A stretch of 64,000 bases of DNA, from contig CAZRXG010000001.1 of assembly GCA_964603985.1 (NCBI GenBank), forward strand, positions 186,001 to 250,000, read 5' to 3'. The translations under genes were made by a program, and so were the position numbers. This stretch comes from CAZRXG01 sp964603985 (GTDB taxonomy: Bacteria; Chloroflexota; Anaerolineae; Aggregatilineales; UBA3940). The notes beneath the pieces are model-generated. The model saw only the letters and a program-made list of their open reading frames with translations. It searched no databases and had not been told where the DNA came from. Every line of letters starts with the position of its first letter. The first letter of the stretch is position 1. Below are positions 1 through 7,827 of the stretch, in pieces.

Positions 1-66
1 TTGCAGCCCGGCGCGCACGGCAGCTTCGGCAATAGCGACGTTGCCTTTAAGCATCTCCTTAGCCAT
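1..66 (-). CDS. 2-oxoacid:acceptor oxidoreductase alpha subunit (VorB/KorA type), 5' end only
   Basis: Only the first 22 codons are inside the window; the gene runs off the left edge on the minus strand. The N-terminus reads MAKEMLKGNVAIAEAAVRAG, the typical start of VorB/KorA alpha subunits, which hold the pyrimidine-binding part of the thiamine-diphosphate site and are followed by a YPITP motif (not visible here). An AAGG ribosome site lies just upstream. It follows a ferredoxin-type subunit by 20 bp on the same strand, the usual delta-alpha-beta-gamma order of 2-oxoisovalerate or 2-oxoglutarate ferredoxin oxidoreductases. The exact 2-oxoacid cannot be told from the fragment. Confidence 0.8.
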   Translation of the reverse strand, partial: MAKEMLKGNVAIAEAAVRAGLQ

Positions 67-86
67 AACGCCTTACCTTTCTCCCG

Positions 87-335
87 TCAGGCCGTCGCCT
101 TAGCACGGCGTCTGACGGGTTCTCGATAAACCGTGATGCACACGTCCGGGCAGATCACGGCGCAGACTGCGCAACCAGTGCACTTGTCATCCGGATCGAC
201 CAGCATGGCCGGGTGATAGCTCTTGGCATTCAGCGTGTCTTGGTCGATAACGATCACCTCCTGCGGGCATACCGTCGGGCATAGTCCGCAACCCTTGCAC
301 CTGTCTTGGTCAATGAATATGGTCCCTTTTGCCAT
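87..335 (-). CDS. 4Fe-4S dicluster ferredoxin, delta subunit of a 2-oxoacid:ferredoxin oxidoreductase
   Basis: An 82-residue protein with two complete CxxCxxCxxxC cluster motifs (C13, C16, C19, C23 and C52, C55, C58, C62), which would carry two [4Fe-4S] clusters and pass electrons from the thiamine-diphosphate site of the catalytic subunits to ferredoxin. Length and motif spacing fit KorD/VorD-type delta subunits. It is the first gene of a minus-strand operon continuing into the alpha subunit at the window edge, and is divergent from a second, complete oxidoreductase operon starting at 666. A basic tail (RRRAK) follows the second cluster. Cytoplasmic. Substrate class is inferred from the neighbour only. 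Confidence 0.85.
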   Translation of the reverse strand: MAKGTIFIDQDRCKGCGLCPTVCPQEVIVIDQDTLNAKSYHPAMLVDPDDKCTGCAVCAVICPDVCITVYREPVRRRAKATA

Positions 336-665
336 AGAAAATCCTCAATAGTTAACCAGTCTCACATTGGAGGGTCTGAGCAGTGGGTGGATCTGCTGCT
401 TATTACTTATCGTAATGTACGGCTCATGGCGAACACCAGTGCAGAACGTCACACCTCAACACGCCGGTTGTCACCGAAAGTCGGGTAAAATCGATAAAAG
501 AGAGCGTATTAGATAGATCAAAGTGACACTTATCTGATAGGAATGTGTCACATGTCACTTACGTCACAGGCCCCTGCGTGCCAGAATGACGGAAAGGTTC
601 GTGCATTGGCCTACGAGAGACCAGAGGCGAGGCATCGCCTCTGTGCCATGTAAGGAGATACAAGA
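336..665. promoter_or_regulatory. Divergent regulatory region between two 2-oxoacid oxidoreductase operons
   Basis: No convincing gene; the one short open frame here has no family signature. The region holds an inverted repeat ATTAC/GTAAT (402-406 and 412-416), an inverted repeat GTGACAC/GTGTCAC (523-529 and 545-551) and three direct copies of GTCAC (547-551, 554-558, 563-567). A 9-bp hairpin with arms 622-630 (CAGAGGCGA) and 635-643 (TCGCCTCTG) sits directly upstream of the AAGGAG ribosome site (652-657) of the plus-strand operon. No T-run follows it, so it is not a plain terminator. I infer a shared operator region for one regulator; its identity is unknown. Confidence 0.5.
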
Positions 666-1262
666 ATGGCGGAGTCAGCAACCGCAACAAAGGATGAGCT
701 ACTTGAAATACGCTGGCACGGGCGTGGAGGGCAGGGTGTGGTGACGGCAGGTAAGCTGCTGGCAGACGCTGCCCTGGACGCGGGCCTGTACTTCCAGGCT
801 TTTCCCGACTACGGGCCGGAGCGCATGGGTGCGCCCATCCGGGCGTTTACACGCATGAGCAAATCCCCTATCCACGTACACTCACAGATCGTCGAGCCAA
901 ACGTGCTTTTGGTCCTCGACCCAACCGTGATGAGTGCGCTCGATGTCACGGAAGGCCTGGTCGAGGATGGCGTGGTTATCGTGAATACGTCCGATTCGCC
1001 GCAGCAGATCCGCGAGGAGTTAGGGCTGAAGAGCGGTCGAGTTTTCACGGTGGATGCCAGCGCCATTGCCATCAAACACCTTGGACGTGAGATCACCAAC
1101 ACCCCGATGCTGGGTGCGCTGGCGGCGGCAACGGGCATCTTTGAACTGGAAGAATTAGCAGGGCAGATTCGCCACAAGTTCGAGCGCAAGTTCGGCGAGC
1201 AGATCGTTCTGGCGAACATTGATGCCCTGAACGAAGCGGCAGAGCAGCTACGGGAGGGATAG
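666..1262 (+). CDS. porC: Pyruvate/2-oxoacid:ferredoxin oxidoreductase gamma subunit
   Basis: A 198-residue protein of the PorG/KorC family. The diagnostic HGRGGQG motif followed by TAGKLLADAA lies near residues 18-33, then the FPDYGPERMGAP segment typical of the gamma chain of four-subunit pyruvate ferredoxin oxidoreductases. The gamma chain contributes to the CoA-binding part of the enzyme, which converts pyruvate (or a related 2-oxoacid), CoA and oxidised ferredoxin to acyl-CoA and CO2. It is the first gene of a compact gamma-delta-alpha-beta operon. The start at 666 has an AAGGAG site 8 bp upstream. Pyruvate is the likely substrate from the subunit arrangement; other 2-oxoacids remain possible. 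Confidence 0.88.
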   Translation: MAESATATKDELLEIRWHGRGGQGVVTAGKLLADAALDAGLYFQAFPDYGPERMGAPIRAFTRMSKSPIHVHSQIVEPNVLLVLDPTVMSALDVTEGLVEDGVVIVNTSDSPQQIREELGLKSGRVFTVDASAIAIKHLGREITNTPMLGALAAATGIFELEELAGQIRHKFERKFGEQIVLANIDALNEAAEQLREG

Positions 1263-1266
1263 CATA

Positions 1267-1566
1267 ATGGCAAAAGAGAAAAACTGGCAGGAGCTCCCTA
1301 TCGGTGGGTTGATCGTAGACGCGGGCAACGCCATCGAGTACAACACCGGCAGCTGGCGAGCCTTCCGGCCCATCGTCGACATGGAGAAGTGCACCCACTG
1401 TCTGTTCTGCTGGCTCTACTGCCCGGATGTCGCCATCATTGTCAAAGATGGTCAGATGATGGGGATTGACTATGAGCACTGCAAGGGCTGCGCCGTCTGC
1501 GCCGAAGTTTGCCCGCCCAAGTGCATCACCATGCACCCTGAGTACGAGTTCGCGGAGGAAGGGTAG
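1267..1566 (+). CDS. porD: Pyruvate/2-oxoacid:ferredoxin oxidoreductase delta subunit (2x 4Fe-4S)
   Basis: A 99-residue PorD-type subunit with an N-terminal extension of about 35 residues containing the GSWR-FRP segment common to PorD. Two CxxCxxCxxxC motifs follow (C42, C45, C48, C52; C72, C75, C78, C82). It carries the two [4Fe-4S] clusters that relay electrons from the beta subunit to soluble ferredoxin. It starts 4 bp after porC and ends 3 bp before porA, so the operon is tightly packed and presumably made as a 1:1:1:1 complex. Confidence 0.9.
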   Translation: MAKEKNWQELPIGGLIVDAGNAIEYNTGSWRAFRPIVDMEKCTHCLFCWLYCPDVAIIVKDGQMMGIDYEHCKGCAVCAEVCPPKCITMHPEYEFAEEG

Positions 1567-1569
1567 AAA

Positions 1570-2805
1570 ATGAGCAAGGTCAAGACGACTGTTAAGGCCC
1601 TGGATGGCAACGCGGCCATCGCCGAGGCAATGCGCCAGATCAACCCGGATGTGGTTGCCGCCTACCCGATCACTCCTTCGACGGCCATCCCGCAGACCTT
1701 CTCGCAGTTCGTGGCCGATGGGCTGGTCGACACCGAGTTCGTCCCGGTGGAGAGCGAGCACAGCGCAATGAGCGCCTGCATCGGCGCAGCGGCAGCCGGT
1801 GGGCGCGTCATGACGGCGACGGCCAGCGCCGGGCTGGCGCTGATGTGGGAGGTTGTCTACGTGGCGGCCAGCACGCGCCTGCCGATTGTGATGGCGATCG
1901 TCAACCGCGCGCTCAGCGCCCCGATCAACATCCACTGCGACCACTCGGACTCGATGGGCGCACGTGACTCAGGCTGGATTCAACTCTACTCGGAGAACGC
2001 ACAGGAAGCCTACGAGAACACCTTCCAGGCGGTGCGCATCGCCGAGCACATGGACGTGCGCCTGCCGGTGATGGTCATGCAGGACGGCTTCATCACCAGC
2101 CACGGTGTGGAGCGCGTCGAAGTGTACGACGACGCGGCCATACGGGACTTCCTGGGCGAGCTCCAGGCAATCTACCCCCTGCTGGATGTCGACAACCCTG
2201 TTACTTACGGCCCCCTCGACTTCTACGACTACTACTACGAGCACAAGCGCCAGCAGGTCGAGGCGATGCGCAACGCGCCGGACGTGATCAGGGCAGTCGG
2301 CAAGGAGTTCGGCAAGAAGTTCGGGCGTGAGTATGGCATGTTCGAGACCTACGCGCTGGACGATGCCGACGTTGCCATCGTGGTGCTTTCTTCGACCGCC
2401 GGGACGGCCCGCGTGACGGTTGACAGGCTGCGGGCAGAAGGCCTCAAGGTCGGGCTGCTCAAGCCGCGCGTTTTCCGTCCTTTCCCCGCCGACGAGTTGG
2501 TCGACGCGCTGCGGAACCTGAAGGCAATCGCGGTCATGGACCGCGCGATCTCCTTCGGCGCGTTGGATAACTGCGGCCCCCTGTGGCTGGAGATAGTCAG
2601 CGCGGCTTATACGCGCGGGCTGCAAATCCCAATCGTGGACTACATCTTCGGGCTGGGTGGCCGTGACACCACCATAGCGGAGGTCGAAAACATCTACCGC
2701 CATATTCTGCACGTGGCCGAAACCGGCCAGGTCGATCAGAACGTCCACTACGTCGGCGTGCGTGGCGAAGAGCCTTTGCTCGCGGGCAACGGGCACAAGG
2801 GTTAG
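1570..2805 (+). CDS. porA: Pyruvate/2-oxoacid:ferredoxin oxidoreductase alpha subunit
   Basis: A 411-residue PorA-like alpha chain. It has the YPITPST motif near residue 35, the VESEHSAMSACIGAAAAGGR segment that contacts the thiamine diphosphate pyrimidine ring, the NRALSAPINIHCDHSD segment typical of PorA, and a C-terminal transketolase-C-like domain beginning with DVAIVVLSSTAGTARV and running to the DYIFGLGGRD end motif. Length matches archaeal and bacterial four-subunit enzymes. Cytoplasmic. It lies between porD (3 bp) and porB (18 bp). Confidence 0.92.
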   Translation: MSKVKTTVKALDGNAAIAEAMRQINPDVVAAYPITPSTAIPQTFSQFVADGLVDTEFVPVESEHSAMSACIGAAAAGGRVMTATASAGLALMWEVVYVAASTRLPIVMAIVNRALSAPINIHCDHSDSMGARDSGWIQLYSENAQEAYENTFQAVRIAEHMDVRLPVMVMQDGFITSHGVERVEVYDDAAIRDFLGELQAIYPLLDVDNPVTYGPLDFYDYYYEHKRQQVEAMRNAPDVIRAVGKEFGKKFGREYGMFETYALDDADVAIVVLSSTAGTARVTVDRLRAEGLKVGLLKPRVFRPFPADELVDALRNLKAIAVMDRAISFGALDNCGPLWLEIVSAAYTRGLQIPIVDYIFGLGGRDTTIAEVENIYRHILHVAETGQVDQNVHYVGVRGEEPLLAGNGHKG

Positions 2806-2823
2806 CCGGGGAGGAAAAACGAA

Positions 2824-3771
2824 ATGGCAATTGAAATCAATACCCGCTTTACGCTGAAAGACATCGCAGCAAAGGAAGACCGGCTCAGCCCTGGGCACCG
2901 CATGTGCGCGGGCTGCGGCGCGCCAATCATTGTGCGCCAGATCCTCAATGCGATTGAAGAACCGGTCGTCGTCGCCAACGCGACAGGCTGCCTGGAAGTC
3001 GCCACGACGATCTATCCCTACACCGCCTGGCGTGTGCCCTGGATCCACAGCGCCTTCGAGAACGCCGCCGCGACAATCGCTGGCGTCGAGGCGATGTACC
3101 GCTCGCTGGTACGCCAGGGCAAGATCGAGGATAGGAACATCAAGTTCCTGGCCTTTGGTGGTGACGGCGGCACGTACGACATTGGCCTCCAGGCCCTGAG
3201 CGGGGCGCTGGAGCGCGGTCACAATTTCCTGTACATCTGCTACGATAACCAGGGCTACATGAACACCGGCATCCAGCGCTCAAGCGCGACGCCCCACGGC
3301 GCGGCGACCACCACGTCGCCCGCCGGGACGGTGATCCCCGGCAAGCCCCAGTTCCGCAAGGACCTGACGGCTATCGTCGCCGCTCACGATATCCCCTATG
3401 CAGCACAGGCGTCACTGTTCCGCTGGAAGGACCTGATGACCAAGGTCCGCAAGGCGGTCGCTGCCAATGGCCCGTCCTTCCTCAACGTCTACGCGCCCTG
3501 CAATCGCGGCTGGCGCATCGACACCAGCGACACCATCGAAAACTCGAAGCTGGCCGTCGATAGCTGCTTCTGGCCGCTGTTTGAGGTCGAGTACGGGGAG
3601 TGGAAGGTCAACTACAAACCGCGCGAAAAGCTGCCGGTCCGGGAATGGGTTCAGGCGGAGGGACGCTTCAAGCACCTCTTCACGCCCGGCAACGAGCACG
3701 TCATCGACGAGCTGCAGGCCGAGGTCGACCGGCGTTGGGAGATGCTGCTCAAGCGGGCCGGTGAGCTGTAG
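2824..3771 (+). CDS. porB: Pyruvate/2-oxoacid:ferredoxin oxidoreductase beta subunit
   Basis: A 315-residue PorB. It has CAGCG (C28, C31), C56 in ATGCLEV, and a cysteine in NVYAPCNRGW, together the four ligands of the proximal [4Fe-4S] cluster. The thiamine diphosphate/Mg motif is FGGDGGTYDIG, followed by YDNQGYMNTGIQRS. The C-terminal part (LFEVEYGEWKVNYKP, with PVREW) is the PorB-type tail. It is the last gene of porCDAB and is followed within 30 bp by an intrinsic terminator, so the operon ends here. Confidence 0.92.
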   Translation: MAIEINTRFTLKDIAAKEDRLSPGHRMCAGCGAPIIVRQILNAIEEPVVVANATGCLEVATTIYPYTAWRVPWIHSAFENAAATIAGVEAMYRSLVRQGKIEDRNIKFLAFGGDGGTYDIGLQALSGALERGHNFLYICYDNQGYMNTGIQRSSATPHGAATTTSPAGTVIPGKPQFRKDLTAIVAAHDIPYAAQASLFRWKDLMTKVRKAVAANGPSFLNVYAPCNRGWRIDTSDTIENSKLAVDSCFWPLFEVEYGEWKVNYKPREKLPVREWVQAEGRFKHLFTPGNEHVIDELQAEVDRRWEMLLKRAGEL

Positions 3772-3798
3772 CCGGGCCCAGCCTACCAGACAGATCCA

Positions 3799-3827
3799 GG
3801 GGACGCTCGCAAGCAGCGTCCCCTTTT
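3799..3827 (+). terminator. Intrinsic terminator of the porCDAB operon
   Basis: A perfect 9-bp stem (GGGGACGCT at 3799-3807 paired with AGCGTCCCC at 3815-3823), a 7-nt loop and TTTT immediately after. It lies 28 bp past the porB stop. Confidence 0.9.
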
Positions 3828-3838
3828 GCTTCTAATTT

Positions 3839-3868
3839 TTCACAAAAGCCCCCCGGCGTGGTTATAGT
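3839..3868 (+). promoter_or_regulatory. Candidate promoter of the sigma factor/ogt operon
   Basis: TTCACA (3839-3844) and TATAGT (3863-3868) are separated by 18 bp and lie about 50 bp upstream of the sigma-factor start. Five of six bases match the -35 consensus and five of six the -10. This is a housekeeping-type promoter rather than an evident ECF (self-regulated) one. Confidence 0.5.
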
Positions 3869-3916
3869 AAGTGAAGACATTGGCAGGCAGCAGATCCCGA
3901 ACACGGTGGACACCCT

Positions 3917-4450
3917 ATGACGGCAGCACCCCTGCGCTTTGAGACCCTGATCGAGCGCCATCACGACGAGATATTCGCCTACCTGTGGCGGCTGCTCGAC
4001 GGAGCCAGCAGGCGCGACTACGCGGTAGATGCGGAGGATTTGACGCAGGAAGTCTTTATGCGGGCTTACCGGGCCTTCGAGCGGCTCAGGCCGGGCAGTA
4101 ATTACCGGGCGTGGCTCTACAAGATCGCCACCAACTGCGCGTACACGGCCTTGAAGCGCGACCGGCGGCAGGCGCGGCGCATCACACCCCTGGGCGACGA
4201 AGTCAACCATATACCGGAGGGTGGGCCATCGCACGATGATCGGGTCATTGTCAAAGAATCGGTGGCGCTGGTGCGGCAGGCTATCGGCGCACTGCCGCCC
4301 AGTCAGCGGGCGGCGGTGATCATGCGTCACATCCAGGGGTTGGATTACGCGGAGATCGCGGCGGCGATGGACTGCTCCGAAGACAGCGCCCGCGCCAACG
4401 TCTACCAGGCGATCCGCCGCCTGCGCCGGGATCTGGCGCATAACGAATAG
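3917..4450 (+). CDS. ECF-type RNA polymerase sigma factor
   Basis: A 177-residue sigma-70 family protein with only regions 2 and 4. Region 2 (about residues 8-80) contains AEDLTQEVFMRAYRAF and the promoter-melting helix YRAWLYKIATN. Region 4 (about 115-172) has LPPSQRAAVIMRHIQGLDYAEIAAAM followed by a recognition helix ending in YQAIRRLRRDL. No anti-sigma factor gene is adjacent. The next gene, 9 bp downstream, is an alkylguanine-DNA methyltransferase. The pair is probably one transcript, so this sigma factor may direct a DNA-alkylation or general stress response; that role is inferred from position only. Confidence 0.88.
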   Translation: MTAAPLRFETLIERHHDEIFAYLWRLLDGASRRDYAVDAEDLTQEVFMRAYRAFERLRPGSNYRAWLYKIATNCAYTALKRDRRQARRITPLGDEVNHIPEGGPSHDDRVIVKESVALVRQAIGALPPSQRAAVIMRHIQGLDYAEIAAAMDCSEDSARANVYQAIRRLRRDLAHNE

Positions 4451-4459
4451 AGGCAGCCG

Positions 4460-5059
4460 ATGGACGAACAACTGTTAAAGCATCTTCAGGACGTAACGGG
4501 CACCCCACCCCGAGACGCGGTAGCGCACTCACAGCGCCGGGTTGGGGCATGGTTTGCGGAGGCGGCCCCACTGCTCCTTTGGGATGTGGTCGAGTCGCCG
4601 GTCGGCCCGCTCGTGCTCGTGGCGAGTGACAGGGGTCTGCGCGGCGTGGGCTTCGGCGCAGACCCGGACGCTTTTCTGGGGCGGCTCGACCCCCTGGCCC
4701 GCGCCGAACAAAACGACGAAGCCCTGGCCTTCGTCACGCGGGCACTGGGCGAGTACTTCGCCGGGAAGCGTTTCCACCTCGACCTTCCCATCGACTTTGG
4801 CCGGATGAAGCCCTTCCAGCGAAGCGTCTTGCAGGTTGCCTATACCATTCCCTCCGGGACAGTTTGGACATATAAGCAGGTGGCGCAGGCTGTCGACAGG
4901 CCGGAGGCCAGCCGGGCGGTCGGGCAGGCGCTGGCCCGCAACCCCATACCGATTGTCTTGCCCTGCCACCGCGTGGTCGGCAGCAGCGGCGGGCTGCGTG
5001 GATACGGCGGTGGACTGGAGATCAAACGATACCTGCTGAAGCTGGAAGGAGCCTTGTGA
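4460..5059 (+). CDS. ogt: Methylated-DNA--protein-cysteine S-methyltransferase
   Basis: A 199-residue suicide repair protein that moves a methyl group from O6-methylguanine (or O4-methylthymine) in DNA to its own cysteine. The active-site motif PCHRVV is present with C169, preceded by the helix-turn-helix segment GTVWTYKQVAQAVDRPEASRAV that flips the base. It is followed by GLRGYGGGLEIKRYLLKLE. The N-terminal RNase-H-like domain begins at about residue 42 (DVVESPVGPLVLV). The first 40 residues (MDEQLLKHLQDV and on) are an extra helical extension of unknown role. It is 9 bp behind an ECF sigma factor gene. Confidence 0.92.
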   Translation: MDEQLLKHLQDVTGTPPRDAVAHSQRRVGAWFAEAAPLLLWDVVESPVGPLVLVASDRGLRGVGFGADPDAFLGRLDPLARAEQNDEALAFVTRALGEYFAGKRFHLDLPIDFGRMKPFQRSVLQVAYTIPSGTVWTYKQVAQAVDRPEASRAVGQALARNPIPIVLPCHRVVGSSGGLRGYGGGLEIKRYLLKLEGAL

Positions 5060-5070
5060 CCCGCTATCAG

Positions 5071-5095
5071 GCCCCCGGCTGCACAGGCCGGGGGC
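5071..5095 (+). terminator. Stem-loop downstream of ogt
   Basis: A 9-bp perfect GC stem (GCCCCCGGC at 5071-5079 with GCCGGGGGC at 5087-5095) lies 12 bp after the ogt stop. It has no T-run on either side, so it may act as a weak or Rho-assisted terminator or as a 3' mRNA stabiliser. Confidence 0.5.
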
Positions 5096-5153
5096 ACCTC
5101 GCGCCCCTCGTGATTCCGTCCCTCTGAGTGATCCTGGACGTGTGACGCCCCGC

Positions 5154-5182
5154 TTTACACTGCCCGCACAATTTGTTACAAT
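5154..5182 (+). promoter_or_regulatory. Promoter of the LysR-family gene
   Basis: TTTACA (5154-5159) and TACAAT (5177-5182) with an ideal 17-bp spacer. Transcription would start near 5190, downstream of the first possible start codon of the open frame (5142), so it supports the later ATG at 5235. Confidence 0.75.
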
Positions 5183-5234
5183 ATTCACAAGAATCCCCGG
5201 TAGTTGGTTAAGCCAGGCTGGATTGGACTCGTTT

Positions 5235-6224
5235 ATGCTGAACATCCACGAACTAGAGGTATTTCTCACAGCCGCCGAGACCGAGAACTTCTCAGAAGCT
5301 GGACGTAAGCTGAACATCTCGCAGCCCGCCGTGAGCATGCAGATTCGCTCGTTGGAAGATCGGCTGAGCATGGATCTGTTTCACCGGTCGGGGCGGCACA
5401 TCGCCCTGACCGAAGCGGGGCGGGCGCTGGTGCCAATGGCCCGCAACCTGCTCGAACAGGCGATCCAGATCGAAGAGGCGATGGCCTCGCTGCAGGGAGA
5501 GATCGTCGGCCAGCTCAGGCTGGGCTGCAGCACGGCGGCGGGCAAGTACGTCCTTCCCAGGCTCCTCTCCGGTCTCCGCGAGGAGCATCCCCGGATAGAC
5601 GTGGCCTGTCACATCGCCCCACACGGTGTGGCGCTGCAGATGCTGCAAGAAGGGGGGATTCACGTTGCGCTCACCGGTCTGGGTGAGCCACACAGGGGTA
5701 TCGAGTACCGGCCTTTCCTGACCGATCCCGTCGTCCTCATCGCCCCGCCTGATCATCCCTGGGCACGCAGCGACGAGGCCATCAAGCTTGACGACCTGCT
5801 GGCTGAGAACTTTATTCTCCACAGGGAGGAATCCGGCACGTATCAGGCGCTCAAGGAGGGGTTAGCCTGGCACGATCTAAGTCCCAATCACCTGAACACC
5901 GGCATGGTGCTGGGCGATTCGGAGGTAATCCGTATGGCCGTACAGGAGGGCGTCGGGGTCGCTTTCGCGTCGATGACGGTGGTGTCCGAGGCGGTTCAGG
6001 CGGGGATGCTGGCCGTCGTCCGGGTGGAGGGTCTGGAATTGAGCAAGACACTGTACCTGGCCCGCCGCACAGACCATCCCGTGAGTTGTGCCCAATCCGC
6101 CTTCTGGGAGTTCGCCTTTGCGCCGGAGAACAAGATGATCCGGCAGATCCCCGGCCCATTTGTCAACCCGGACGTGCTTACCCTCGACGAGCCTGGGGCT
6201 TCCGTATCTGCGGAGACAAAGTAA
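5235..6224 (+). CDS. LysR-family transcriptional regulator
   Basis: A 329-residue LysR regulator. The N-terminal winged helix-turn-helix (residues 1-60) reads LEVFLTAAETENFSEAGRKL then ISQPAVSMQIRSLEDRLSMDLF, and the inducer-binding domain follows from about residue 90 (GQLRLGCSTAAGKYVLPRLL). The open frame extends upstream to a GTG at 5142, but a good promoter lies inside that extension and the LysR signature begins at MLNIHELE, so I place the start at 5235. The domain resembles CysB/CbbR-like members. No target operon is clear: the gene is flanked by ogt on one side and a convergent aldo/keto reductase on the other. Confidence 0.9.
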   Translation: MLNIHELEVFLTAAETENFSEAGRKLNISQPAVSMQIRSLEDRLSMDLFHRSGRHIALTEAGRALVPMARNLLEQAIQIEEAMASLQGEIVGQLRLGCSTAAGKYVLPRLLSGLREEHPRIDVACHIAPHGVALQMLQEGGIHVALTGLGEPHRGIEYRPFLTDPVVLIAPPDHPWARSDEAIKLDDLLAENFILHREESGTYQALKEGLAWHDLSPNHLNTGMVLGDSEVIRMAVQEGVGVAFASMTVVSEAVQAGMLAVVRVEGLELSKTLYLARRTDHPVSCAQSAFWEFAFAPENKMIRQIPGPFVNPDVLTLDEPGASVSAETK

Positions 6225-6225
6225 A

Positions 6226-6249
6226 TGCCCCGCCACGAGTGGTGGGGCA
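6226..6249. terminator. Bidirectional stem-loop between convergent genes
   Basis: An 11-bp stem with one G-U pair (6226-6236 with 6239-6249), starting 2 bp after the LysR stop and 33 bp from the end of the convergent aldo/keto reductase. There is no long T-run. It probably separates the two convergent transcripts. Confidence 0.55.
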
Positions 6250-6281
6250 CTCCTGCGAGGCTAACCGGGAGGAGCCTCCCG

Positions 6282-7262
6282 CTAGCTGTGGCCCAGCACC
6301 GGGTGCGGCGTGTAAAGCTCCTCCAGGAAGGTGATCTCCTCCTCTGAAAGGTCGATCTCCAGTGCGGCGACCGCCTCCTCCAGGTGAGGCATCTTGCTTG
6401 CGCCGATGATCGGGCTGGTGATGCCCGGCTTGTGGAGCATCCAGGCCAGCGCGATCTGCGCGGGTGAGTTGCCGCGCCGCTCCGCCAGTTCGACCACGCG
6501 GTCCACGATGTCGAAATCGGCGTCTTGATAGTACATGTCGTGCGCGTAATCATCGACCTGTGAGCGGGTGGTCTTGCCGCCTTTGTCGCGTGTGCGGTTG
6601 CCCGCCAGGAAGCCGCGTGCCATCGGACTCCAGGGGATGATCCCCACCCCCTGGTCGATGCAGAGCGGGATCATCTCCCGCTCCTCCTCCCGGTAGATCA
6701 GGTTATAGTGGTTCTGCATCGCGACGAAGCGCGTCCAGCCGTGCAGGTCGGCGGTGTACAGCATCTTGGCGAACTGCCAGGCGTACATGCTGGACGCGCC
6801 GATGTAACGCGCCTTGCCCGCCTTGACCACATCGTGCAGCGCCTCCAGCGTCTCCTCGACCGGTGTCTCAGGGTCCCAGCGGTGAATCTGGTAAAGATCG
6901 ACGTAGTCAGTACCCAGCCGCTGCAGCGAGGCATCAATAGAATCCAGGATGTGCTTACGGCTCAGGCCGCTCTGGTTGGGTTTATCGCCCATCGGGAAGA
7001 AAACCTTGGTGGCGACGATGACCTCGTCACGCTTGGCGAAGTCGCGCAGTGCCCGCCCCAGCACTTCCTCGCTGACACCAAGCGAGTACATGTCGGCTGT
7101 GTCGATGAAGTTAATGCCCAGCTCCAACGCCCGCCTGATGAAGGGGCGGCTGTCCTCCTCCGGGAGCACCCAGTCACGCCACTCAGGCGTGCCGTAAGTC
7201 ATGGTGCCCAGACAGATGCGGGAAACCTTAAGGCCGCTGCGGCCCAGGTTGGTGTACTCCAT
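6282..7262 (-). CDS. Aldo/keto reductase
   Basis: A 326-residue (beta/alpha)8 NADPH-dependent oxidoreductase of the YajO/Gcy-like (AKR) type. The catalytic tetrad segments are visible: INFIDTADMYSLGVSEEVLG (Asp and Tyr), IVATKVF (Lys), and LYQIHRWDP (His). The C-terminal cofactor-binding segment ends ITSPIIGASKMPHLEEAV. Members of this group reduce aldehydes and ketones of sugars or xenobiotics; the substrate is not predictable. The upstream thioesterase gene is 29 bp away on the same strand and may share a transcript. Confidence 0.88.
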   Translation of the reverse strand: MEYTNLGRSGLKVSRICLGTMTYGTPEWRDWVLPEEDSRPFIRRALELGINFIDTADMYSLGVSEEVLGRALRDFAKRDEVIVATKVFFPMGDKPNQSGLSRKHILDSIDASLQRLGTDYVDLYQIHRWDPETPVEETLEALHDVVKAGKARYIGASSMYAWQFAKMLYTADLHGWTRFVAMQNHYNLIYREEEREMIPLCIDQGVGIIPWSPMARGFLAGNRTRDKGGKTTRSQVDDYAHDMYYQDADFDIVDRVVELAERRGNSPAQIALAWMLHKPGITSPIIGASKMPHLEEAVAALEIDLSEEEITFLEELYTPHPVLGHS

Positions 7263-7291
7263 TGCCGTTCCTTTCTTCGCTGACTCGTCGG

Positions 7292-7693
7292 TTATCCGGT
7301 GTTTTTCACCTTGGCCTCTACTCGCTCAAGGAAGCGCTCAACGTCGATCACGTAGCGGGTGTGGGTTCCCTCGCCGATCAGCTCCTCCTCGTCCCACGCC
7401 TGGACGGTGAATGTCACACGCCGCCCGTCGACTTCGGTCACCTCGGCGCGTGCCCGGACCTGGTGTCCGAGCGGTGTGGCCGCCAGATGCCGCACCTCAA
7501 GCGAGGAGCCTACGCTGGCCTGCCCTTCAGGCAGGAGTGGATCGATGGCAGCGACGGCGGCAGCCTCCATCAGAGCGATCATGGCGGGTGTGGCATATAC
7601 GTCGATCCCGCCGCTTCCCAGGTGAGCGGCCGTGAGGGTCTCGGTGACGGTTGCTGCCTGCTCGCCAACTAGGCCCGGTTGTATCGTCTCCAT
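7292..7693 (-). CDS. Hot-dog thioesterase, fluoroacetyl-CoA thioesterase (FlK)-like
   Basis: A 133-residue single hot-dog domain. T35, E43 and H69 have the same relative spacing (8 and 26 residues) as the Thr42-Glu50-His76 catalytic triad of FlK, and the surrounding VYATPAMIALMEAAA is the family signature. FlK-like proteins are widespread and mostly remove unwanted acyl groups from CoA, so real fluoroacetate resistance is not implied. The start at 7693 has an AGGAGGT ribosome site. It lies upstream of the aldo/keto reductase gene and divergent from the corrinoid-protein gene. Confidence 0.85.
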   Translation of the reverse strand: METIQPGLVGEQAATVTETLTAAHLGSGGIDVYATPAMIALMEAAAVAAIDPLLPEGQASVGSSLEVRHLAATPLGHQVRARAEVTEVDGRRVTFTVQAWDEEELIGEGTHTRYVIDVERFLERVEAKVKNTG

Positions 7694-7827
7694 GCAAAGT
7701 ACCTCCTGCGTACTGATAGTATAGAGGGAGTTGGTCAGAAAAAAAGTGGGCGCGGCTGTGAAGCTGGGTTATGATTCTTGCGGCTGCCGCGTCGAGGCAG
7801 CACTCTCCAGTCGCAAAGGAGAAAACC

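Noticed and set aside
306..488. 60-codon plus-strand frame in the oxidoreductase divergent region
   Set aside because: It overlaps the first codons of the ferredoxin-type gene, has no ribosome site or family motif, and lies among operator-like repeats.
5142..5234. GTG start of the LysR-family gene at 5142
   Set aside because: A good promoter lies inside this stretch and the LysR helix-turn-helix begins at the ATG at 5235.
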